A DNA stretch of 64,000 bases from contig JAMPHA010000001.1 in the NCBI GenBank assembly GCA_023663615.1, forward strand, positions 124,001 to 188,000. The letters run 5' to 3'. Positions 32,717-39,442 of this stretch are shown piece by piece. The first letter of the stretch is position 1. Each line of letters opens with the position of its first letter. Below the pieces are notes generated by a model. That model was given only the letters and a program-made list of their open reading frames with translations. It was not told where the DNA came from and ran no database searches. A program made the position numbers and the translations under genes. The stretch is from DLAJ01 sp023663615 (GTDB lineage: Bacteria > Bacillota > Clostridia > Lachnospirales > Lachnospiraceae).

Positions 32717-34429
32717 TTATCCATGCGCGGCTTTCCATTTGAGTTTATTTTCATACATGCGGTCGTCGGCGAGCTGGTATGCTTTTTCAATAGAAGGTTC
32801 TTCTGCGCTGCAGGAAGCGTAACCGTATGCAATGGACAGGTTTAAGTCCGCATTTTTTTTGTTGGTCTTGTCGAGATTGGCCTGAAAGTCCTTTAGCAGC
32901 GAAGCGATCTGACGCTCGTCCGCGGTTTCCGTGACGGCGATGAATTCGTCTCCGCCCATTCTTGCGACGATCCCGTGCGCTTCAAAGGTTTCCGCAATCA
33001 CATTGGCGGCACTCTGAATGAGAATATCTCCTTTTGCGTGTCCGTAGGTATCGTTTGTGATTTTGAGATTATTCAGATCAAAGCAAAAGACGGTGCGATC
33101 CGGCGTCTTGGAGTCCTTGATCTTATTCATATATTCCATACAATAACGGCGGTTATGGATCTGCGTCAGTTCATCGGTGTAAGCGCGCTTGATCAGAAAA
33201 TTCCGCTCTGTCTCATGCATCATTTTCTTTGACAGATCGATGTAGAACGAAATCAGCAGAATAAATATAAAGACGATCAGTCCGAAAGAGGTAATGCCTT
33301 TGATCGGCGCGATCGTCATGCCATAGTAACGCGTCAGGTGGTAGTATGCCAGATCATAGGCGATACAGCAGGAGAGCGCGATGATGCCAAGTAGAAAAAG
33401 CCTGTGGACAAGCTGGCGGCTTGTTCGTAAATTCAGCAGTTCCACGATGATAAAATAGACCAGATGGCAGACGATCAGTATCTGCATATATTTGAGGGTC
33501 GCGGCGCAGTGGACAATGTCGGCGCCGTGCAGACCGATCGTGACCGCGGAGGCGGCAATCTGCACTGTCAGAAGTACATGATAAAGGATCCGCATAAACT
33601 TGTTGTTCAAGGTGATGACATCCTCCCGCATATAGAGGACAAGCGGAATCGGCGCAAGGTAGAGAGTCATGTATTCGATCAGGCTTGCCGAGTAAAGCGG
33701 GATGGAAAAAATAATGAAGATATTATAATAGCAAAGCGTCCACAGCCCCATGCAGATGGAGAATGCGGAGATACAAAGGATCCGCAGGTATTTTCTGGAA
33801 AAAACGAGTGCAAAAACGGTGATACAACAGGTAACGACTCCGAAAATCGCGAGAAAGCATCCTAAGAACAGGGGAATCCGATTCTCCGTCATGATGATCC
33901 TGTAGATGTTCTGCCATTCATAGATGTTAATGGAGTCGATCTTTGTAAAGGCGTTGTTTTCGACTACGGTGAGACGGATGGTAAGTGTCTTCGCCTGATA
34001 TTCATTGGGGAAGTTGATCAGCTGGAATCCGCTGCCGACGGATTTCTTTTCCGCGATCCGGTCATGACCGTATTCGTAGATCGGTTCGCCGTCGATATAG
34101 ATCCTGACGGCGGATTGTTTGACGGGCAGGCGCAATACGCCTTCCGCAAGCTGAAAATCGTCCGGCAGCGTTCTCTGCAGGGTGATCTCATCGCCTTTAT
34201 CGGCGCTGCCAAAGCGGAAGCCGTCAAGAGAAACATTTTGGTAGGAGTCATGATTGATCGTGATGTCCCATCCGTCATTCAGCGATACATGCTGTGAGAT
34301 GGAAGCGTAATCCTTGACAAATAACCGGTTGACCAAAAATAAGGTGACACAGATGCTCAAAAGGGCGTATAATACCCATAGGATTTTCAGGCTTGTCTTC
34401 ATGAAAGTGGGGGTAGAAAGCTTTTTCAT
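32717..34429 (-). CDS. 7TMR-DISM-type membrane diguanylate cyclase (GGDEF)
   Basis: A 570-residue membrane sensor that should make cyclic-di-GMP. An N-terminal helix (about 15-37) is followed by an extracytoplasmic beta domain (about 40-180, like 7TMR-DISM extracellular domains), seven or so transmembrane helices (about 190-390), then GGDEF (about 405-565) with TDELTQIHNRRY, DLNNLKITNDTYGH and an intact RMGGDEF. A hairpin with a wobble pair (32702-32726) overlaps the stop codon. The ATG at 34429 has AAAGGAA 8 bp upstream, better than the longer frame. It is divergent from the S-component gene. Confidence 0.87.
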   Translation of the reverse strand: MKKLSTPTFMKTSLKILWVLYALLSICVTLFLVNRLFVKDYASISQHVSLNDGWDITINHDSYQNVSLDGFRFGSADKGDEITLQRTLPDDFQLAEGVLRLPVKQSAVRIYIDGEPIYEYGHDRIAEKKSVGSGFQLINFPNEYQAKTLTIRLTVVENNAFTKIDSINIYEWQNIYRIIMTENRIPLFLGCFLAIFGVVTCCITVFALVFSRKYLRILCISAFSICMGLWTLCYYNIFIIFSIPLYSASLIEYMTLYLAPIPLVLYMREDVITLNNKFMRILYHVLLTVQIAASAVTIGLHGADIVHCAATLKYMQILIVCHLVYFIIVELLNLRTSRQLVHRLFLLGIIALSCCIAYDLAYYHLTRYYGMTIAPIKGITSFGLIVFIFILLISFYIDLSKKMMHETERNFLIKRAYTDELTQIHNRRYCMEYMNKIKDSKTPDRTVFCFDLNNLKITNDTYGHAKGDILIQSAANVIAETFEAHGIVARMGGDEFIAVTETADERQIASLLKDFQANLDKTNKKNADLNLSIAYGYASCSAEEPSIEKAYQLADDRMYENKLKWKAAHG

Positions 34430-34523
34430 TGCAGAAATTCCTTTTGTATCGATCAGATTGACAGCTATCGCCCTTATTATAGTAGAAAAGTCACAGAAAA
34501 TCAATCAGATCATGGAGAAAGGC

Positions 34524-34553
34524 AGGGCTATTAAAATGAGGGCTATTAAAATG
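34524..34553 (+). repeat. 15-bp tandem duplication containing ribosome binding site and start codon
   Basis: AGGGCTATTAAAATG is present twice in perfect tandem (34524-34538 and 34539-34553). Each copy has its own AGGG and ATG with identical spacing, and the two starts are in frame. Both could initiate the S-component gene. Confidence 0.85.
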
Positions 34554-35156
34554 AATAGTCAGGAGATGAACAAAGAAACCGGCAATGAAAAAAAGAAGAA
34601 TCCCGTATTTCAGATCACGCTGGCGGCAATGTTTTTGGCGATCGGCATCGTACTTCCGTTTCTGACCGGGCAGATCAAGCAGATCGGCAGTATGCTGCTG
34701 CCGATGCACATTCCTGTTCTGCTGTGCGGTCTGATCTGCGGCTGGCAGTACGGACTGGCAGTCGGTTTTATTCTGCCGCTTTTCAGGAGCGTACTGTTTT
34801 CCATGCCGGTACTGTTTCCGACAGCCATTGCCATGGCGTTTGAGCTTGCGACGTACGGGGCGGCAGTCGGACTGCTGTATTTCCGCTCCCGTTGGAAGTG
34901 CGTGATCGCCCTGTATCGCAGTCTGATCGCCGCCATGCTTGCGGGGCGTGTGGTCTGGGGGATTGTGCAGATGCTGCTGCTTGGCATCAAAGGGAACCGG
35001 TTTACCTGGCAGATGTTTTTTGCGGGCGCGTTTCTCAACGCCATTCCGGGAATCGTGTTGCAGCTGATCTTTATTCCGGCGGTCATGGTTGCCCTGAACC
35101 GCGCGGGGCTTGTGCGGTTTACAAGGAAGCGTGCGCCGATTGGGAAAGCGGAGTAA
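34536..35156 (+). CDS. ECF-transporter-type S component, small membrane protein
   Basis: A 206-residue protein (201 from the second start at 34551) with six hydrophobic helices. It opens with a charged Asn/Lys/Glu start, then ITLAAMFLAIGIVLPFLTGQ, a pattern typical of ECF S subunits; LPMHIPVLLCGLICG and NAIPGIVLQLIFIPAVM are also characteristic. These bind vitamins or related compounds, and the substrate cannot be deduced. No ECF ATPase is nearby. It is followed at 7 bp by the transglutaminase-like gene, so the two are likely co-transcribed. Confidence 0.82.
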   Translation: MRAIKMNSQEMNKETGNEKKKNPVFQITLAAMFLAIGIVLPFLTGQIKQIGSMLLPMHIPVLLCGLICGWQYGLAVGFILPLFRSVLFSMPVLFPTAIAMAFELATYGAAVGLLYFRSRWKCVIALYRSLIAAMLAGRVVWGIVQMLLLGIKGNRFTWQMFFAGAFLNAIPGIVLQLIFIPAVMVALNRAGLVRFTRKRAPIGKAE

Positions 35157-35162
35157 TGAAGA

Positions 35163-36944
35163 ATGAAGATATTAAAAAAGATCTTATATGTTATATTGGG
35201 ATTCGTCGTGCTGTTATGTGCATTCGTGCTGCTATGCGCGGTGAAACCGGACATTACCAAACAGATCGCCGGATGGGTGCATCCGGACGGGGGCGCAGGC
35301 GGGATGAAGGTTTCCGTTACGGCGGATGACGGAAGTATGCAGCCGGGACTCGCGGCAGGGCTTTTTGGCGGAAGCGCGGGAGGCGGACAAACCGCAGGAC
35401 TTGGCGGAAGCGCAGGGTACGGACAGGGTGCAGGATCGGACGCAGGCGCAGGGCACGGGCAAGGCGCGGGAAGCGGACAGGGCGCAGGATCGGACGCAGG
35501 CGCGGGAAGCGGACAGGGCGCAGGATCGGACGCAGGCGCGGGAAGCGGACAAGGCGCAGGGTACGGACAGGACGCAGGAAACGGCGAAAATGCGGGGTAC
35601 GGACAAGGCGCAGGATCCGGCGAAAACGCGGACGGCGGGCAGGAACAAGGCGCGCCGCAGAGCGGAAGCGGTATGCTGGCGGTGGATTCCGGTTCGGGTT
35701 ATACGCCGCCGGAACCATCCGATCTGGCGATCCCGGAGCGGGTGTCCGGCAGAAACGGCTATGAACCCGTCAAAGCGCAGGAAGAACAGCTTGACGACGA
35801 GATCGCAGGACAGATCAGGGACAGCCTCGGAACGGGAGAAACGGGGGACGGGCTTTCCTTTGACGCTCTTTATTATCCGTATTATGCGATGCTGGATGAA
35901 AAGGGGCAGCATCTATACCGTCAGATCTATGCCAATGCGGGAAGCTGTAACCGGGCGTTTGCACCGGTGGAGGAGGTATCTGCGGGGCAGCTTTCCAATG
36001 TGTTTTCGGCGGTTTACAACGATCACCCGGAGCTTTTCTGGCTCAATACGGCATACTCGTGCAAATATGTGCGTGGCGGGGTCTGCGTGGAGATCGATTT
36101 AGAGTTTAACCGGACGGCGCAGAATGTAGAGAGCGCCATGATGCAGTTTACCGGAGAGGCGGAGCGCATTTTGTCCGCGGCGGAGGCGCTTGGCAGTGAT
36201 TACGAAAAGGAGCGGTATGTGCATGACGCGCTCGTGGAAAAAGCGTCCTATGATCTGAGAGCCGAAATGAATCAGAGCGCTTACAGCGCATTGGTAAACG
36301 GCAGGACGGTGTGCGCGGGCTATGCAAGAGCCTACCAGTATCTGATGCAGCGTCTGGGGATTCCCTGCTACTATTGCACCGGCTATGCGGGGGAAGCGCA
36401 TGCGTGGAATATTGTGATGCTCGGAAACGAGTATTACAATGTGGACGTCACGTGGGACGATACGGACGGGGGAAATTATGATTATTTTAACCGGACGGAC
36501 CGCGATTTCGCCGATACGCATATCCGGCAGGAGCTGTCGGTTTATCTCCCGCCGTGTAACGGACAGACCTACCGCGGTTTGGAGGAACGTGAGACGGACG
36601 GGGCGCAGGATGGCGCGTCGGGGCAGCGGGAACCTGCACTCAGAAGTCTGGAGGAGGCGGGATTTGACGAATCGGACGTTCTGCACAGCCTGTCGGAATA
36701 TTACGACCGCTGCTACGACCGGATCGTGGCGTTGGGGCTCGGTTATCATGAGTTTCAGATCGTCATAGAGGGGGAAACGCTCATGGATCAATTGCATGAC
36801 GTCTATGCGGGGGATGACTATAGAGGAGGCTATCTGGACCGTGCGATGGATGCGATCGGCGCGTCTGCCTGCACCATGTATTTTGAGGTGGAGACGCTCT
36901 CACAGGACCGTTATCTGATCAAACATAAAATGAGATGTTCTTAG
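35163..36944 (+). CDS. secreted/anchored transglutaminase-like protein with Gly-rich repeat stalk
   Basis: A 593-residue protein. An N-terminal hydrophobic helix (ILYVILGFVVLLCAFVLLCAV) anchors or exports it. Residues 75-160 are a Gly/Ala/Ser/Gln/Asp-rich repeat region. After a linker, a transglutaminase-like domain (about 345-460) has the Cys in GRTVCAGYARA, His in EAHAWNIV and Asp in YYNVDVTWDDT, the complete triad. Such domains act as proteases or crosslinkers on the cell surface; the activity here is unknown. A C-terminal region of about 130 residues is unassigned. The gene ends at a strong terminator. Confidence 0.83.
   Translation: MKILKKILYVILGFVVLLCAFVLLCAVKPDITKQIAGWVHPDGGAGGMKVSVTADDGSMQPGLAAGLFGGSAGGGQTAGLGGSAGYGQGAGSDAGAGHGQGAGSGQGAGSDAGAGSGQGAGSDAGAGSGQGAGYGQDAGNGENAGYGQGAGSGENADGGQEQGAPQSGSGMLAVDSGSGYTPPEPSDLAIPERVSGRNGYEPVKAQEEQLDDEIAGQIRDSLGTGETGDGLSFDALYYPYYAMLDEKGQHLYRQIYANAGSCNRAFAPVEEVSAGQLSNVFSAVYNDHPELFWLNTAYSCKYVRGGVCVEIDLEFNRTAQNVESAMMQFTGEAERILSAAEALGSDYEKERYVHDALVEKASYDLRAEMNQSAYSALVNGRTVCAGYARAYQYLMQRLGIPCYYCTGYAGEAHAWNIVMLGNEYYNVDVTWDDTDGGNYDYFNRTDRDFADTHIRQELSVYLPPCNGQTYRGLEERETDGAQDGASGQREPALRSLEEAGFDESDVLHSLSEYYDRCYDRIVALGLGYHEFQIVIEGETLMDQLHDVYAGDDYRGGYLDRAMDAIGASACTMYFEVETLSQDRYLIKHKMRCS
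35466..35573 (+). repeat. 36-bp in-frame tandem repeat in the transglutaminase stalk
   Basis: Two identical 36-bp units (35466-35501 and 35502-35537), a third similar unit (35538-35573) and degenerate shorter units on both sides (about 35380-35640). They encode repeats of AGSGQGAGSDAG. The stalk length is probably variable between strains. Confidence 0.93.
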
Positions 36945-36962
36945 ACGGAACAGAACATACCG

Positions 36963-36997
36963 GCCTGCGCAATAAACGAAATTGCGCAGGCTTTTTT
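36963..36997 (+). terminator. strong intrinsic terminator
   Basis: An 11-bp perfect stem (36963-36973 with 36981-36991), a 7-nt loop and six T residues. It closes the S-component/transglutaminase transcript and isolates the galactan locus that follows. Confidence 0.93.
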
Positions 36998-37055
36998 ATG
37001 CAAAAATTGTCATATCTGTCAAATCGTCTGGAAAAATTTGATAAACCATGTCTAA

Positions 37056-37084
37056 TTGTTGATAAAATCCCTGTTTGTTATAAT
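37056..37084 (+). promoter_or_regulatory. promoter of the galactan utilization locus
   Basis: TTGTTG (37056-37061) and TATAAT (37079-37084) with 17 bp spacing, about 195 bp upstream of the lacI-family gene. No comparable promoter was seen inside the dense downstream cluster, so it may drive the regulator and much of the operon. Confidence 0.6.
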
Positions 37085-37103
37085 GAAAATATGAAAAAAG
37101 CAG

Positions 37104-37249
37104 CGATTTTCCGAACGAAAATCGGGTAAACGGATGCGCAAATAAGCACGCAAAAAGCACAGGATGCGCAATTGCGCAAAAACGTTTGAGGAACAGCCTT
37201 CCGCAGCGTTTGAATGAGCAGCCAGCTATGGATTGCGTTTCGCAAACGC
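37104..37249. promoter_or_regulatory. palindromes in the lacI-family leader, candidate operators
   Basis: Four inverted repeats lie between the promoter and the regulator start: CGATTTTC/GAAAATCG (37104-37124), the perfect palindrome TGCGCAATTGCGCA (37165-37178), AAACGTTT with the central CG typical of LacI-family operators (37180-37187), and GCGTTT/AAACGC (37235-37249). Any of these could be the autoregulatory site; which one is not known. Confidence 0.45.
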
Positions 37250-37279
37250 CTGCGATCATTTCTATGAGGAGGTATGGAT

Positions 37280-38356
37280 ATGGCGGAAAAGAAAGAAGTC
37301 CCTGTTCTTGAGATCGCCCGCAGTCTGGGCGTATCCCCGACGACGGTTTCAAGGGCGCTTTCGGGAAACGGAAGAGTCAGCCGGGAAACCAGGGACAGAA
37401 TTCTTACCTATATTGAAGCAAATCAGATCCTGCCGCACAGCCGCGGAACAAATTACAGCAGCAAGAAGAGTATGAATATTGCAGTGGTCCTCCCCAAAGA
37501 GGAGGAATACGCGCAGCTTCCGTATTTTACGAACATCCTGCTGGCGCTCTATGATTTTTTCTGCGTATACGGATACCATGTGCTGATCGTCAGGACGAAG
37601 GACGGCAGTATTGAGACGCTCAAAGACGTTGTAAAAAAACATAAAATCGACGGGGCGGTCTTAACGAGAATCTTAGACAGCTGCGAGGACATTCAGTTTT
37701 TGAAGAAAGCGGGAGTTCCCTTTGTAGTGACGGGATCCATGGATGACGAGGAAGTGTATCAGGCGGATGTGAACCAGAGGGGCGGGTGCCGGGAACTGAC
37801 GGATATTCTCTTAAAAAAAGGAATCCGGAAGATGGCGCTGTTTTCCGCGGGGTTACGGCAGACGGTCGCGCGGGACCGCTTAAACGGCTATCTGGACGCG
37901 CTTCGGGAAAACGACCTTCCGATCGAATACAATCTGATCGTGAAAGATACGCCGGATATTAACGTGCTGGAAAAGGCTGTTCGGGACATTTTGAAAGAGC
38001 AGGTGGAATGCGTGATCTGCGGGGATGACGGAACGTGCCTGACCGTTTTGGATTATTTCAGGCAGCTGGGGATTATGGTGCCGCGGGACATCCGGGTGGC
38101 GTCTTTTTTTAACAGCGCCCTTTTGGAAGAGGCAAATTCGTACATCACCAGCATTGAGTTTGACATCCGCAAGCTGGGGAATACGGCGGGAGAGATGTTG
38201 ATCCGGCTTTTGAACGGGGAACCCTGCGAAAAAAAGAAGCTGCTTGGCTACAAGATCCTGATCAAAGAGTCAACAAAAGTGGAAAAGCCTGCCCGCCATG
38301 GGACGTCTGGCAATGACCGCTGGGAACACAGGAACGGCGGAGCAGAACAGGAATGA
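37280..38356 (+). CDS. LacI-family regulator of the galactan locus
   Basis: A 358-residue repressor. The N-terminal LacI helix-turn-helix and hinge are clear (VLEIARSLGVSPTTVSRALS, then GRVSRETRDRI). The rest is a periplasmic-binding-protein-like sugar sensor (about 62-340). The first ATG at 37274 is only 1 bp after AGGAGG, so the ATG at 37280, 7 bp after it, is chosen. It is the first gene of the cluster and precedes the GH53 gene closely, so it probably senses galacto-oligosaccharides or galactose and controls itself and the downstream genes. Confidence 0.9.
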   Translation: MAEKKEVPVLEIARSLGVSPTTVSRALSGNGRVSRETRDRILTYIEANQILPHSRGTNYSSKKSMNIAVVLPKEEEYAQLPYFTNILLALYDFFCVYGYHVLIVRTKDGSIETLKDVVKKHKIDGAVLTRILDSCEDIQFLKKAGVPFVVTGSMDDEEVYQADVNQRGGCRELTDILLKKGIRKMALFSAGLRQTVARDRLNGYLDALRENDLPIEYNLIVKDTPDINVLEKAVRDILKEQVECVICGDDGTCLTVLDYFRQLGIMVPRDIRVASFFNSALLEEANSYITSIEFDIRKLGNTAGEMLIRLLNGEPCEKKKLLGYKILIKESTKVEKPARHGTSGNDRWEHRNGGAEQE

Positions 38357-38370
38357 CAGGGGGAACAACA

Positions 38371-39408
38371 ATGAGCTTTTTGATGGGCGCCGATCTTTCG
38401 TCGCTGCAGGCGATGGAAGATTACGGGGCAAAATACTATGATCTGGACGGCAGTGAAAAAGACGCCATAGAAATCTTAAAAGCGCACGGCGTCAACGCGG
38501 TCCGGCTGCGGATCTGGAATCAGCCGGAAAAGTCTTTTGACCGGGGCGATTACTGCGATCTGAAAGGAACGCTGGCGCTGGCAAAACGGATCAAGGAGGC
38601 CGGATTGCAGTTTTTGCTGGATTTTCATTACAGCGATTTCTGGGCGGACTGGAAAAAGCAGACGATCCCAGCGCAGTGGAGCGGGCAGGGAAAAGAGGAA
38701 CTGGCAAAGAGCGTCTATCGTTACACCAAAGAGGTTTTGCAGGAACTGAAAGCGGCAGGCGCATACCCGGATATGGTACAGATCGGAAATGAGATCGGCT
38801 GCGGACTGCTCTGGGATTTCGGGACGCTGGAACACCCGGAGAATATCGCTTACTTTTTGAACCGGGGGATCCGGGCAGTCAGGGACACAGACGGGGACGT
38901 ACATCAAACGGAAGTGATGATCCACTTGGAATGCGGCGGCAATGCGCCGAAAACCGAACAGTTTTTTACGATGCTAAAAGAAAACGGGGTAACGGATTAC
39001 GACGTGATCGGACTCTCCTACTATCCGTATTGGTCCGGCGGGTACGAACAGCTGCGTGAAAACATGAGAAATCTGGATCGGAAGTTTCACAAACGCGTTA
39101 TGATCGTGGAAACGGCGTTCCCGTATACGGACGAATCCAACGACAATACGCCCAATGTGGTGACGTCCGAGGTCACGGTACCGACGACCGGTTTACAGCC
39201 GTCTAAGGAAAACCAGCGCAGGGTGCTGGAAGAAATCATCCGTCTGGTAAAAGAAGAAGGCGGCAGCGGCGTATTTTACTGGGAGCCGGCATGGTATTGC
39301 ATTAAGGGCGCCGGCGTGGAAAAGGGCAGCGGAAACGAATGGGAAAACCAGGCGTTGTTTGACAAGAACGGCAGGGCGCTGGAAGGCGTGAAAGCATTTG
39401 AGCGGTAA
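38371..39408 (+). CDS. intracellular GH53 endo-beta-1,4-galactanase
   Basis: A 345-residue glycoside hydrolase family 53 enzyme without signal peptide, so it acts in the cytoplasm on imported galacto-oligosaccharides. The catalytic acid/base is E141 in QIGNEIGCGLLWD and the nucleophile is E247 in IVETAFPYT. Other family blocks are GADLSSLQAMED and the FYWEPAWY segment. AGGGGGAAC precedes the ATG at 38371, better than an ATG 6 codons earlier. The cytoplasmic enzyme paired with a lipoprotein GH53 later in the locus is strong evidence for galactan import. Confidence 0.94.
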   Translation: MSFLMGADLSSLQAMEDYGAKYYDLDGSEKDAIEILKAHGVNAVRLRIWNQPEKSFDRGDYCDLKGTLALAKRIKEAGLQFLLDFHYSDFWADWKKQTIPAQWSGQGKEELAKSVYRYTKEVLQELKAAGAYPDMVQIGNEIGCGLLWDFGTLEHPENIAYFLNRGIRAVRDTDGDVHQTEVMIHLECGGNAPKTEQFFTMLKENGVTDYDVIGLSYYPYWSGGYEQLRENMRNLDRKFHKRVMIVETAFPYTDESNDNTPNVVTSEVTVPTTGLQPSKENQRRVLEEIIRLVKEEGGSGVFYWEPAWYCIKGAGVEKGSGNEWENQALFDKNGRALEGVKAFER

Positions 39409-39442
39409 CGAAGCGGGAATTTTTTTGTGCAGAGGTGTCGGA

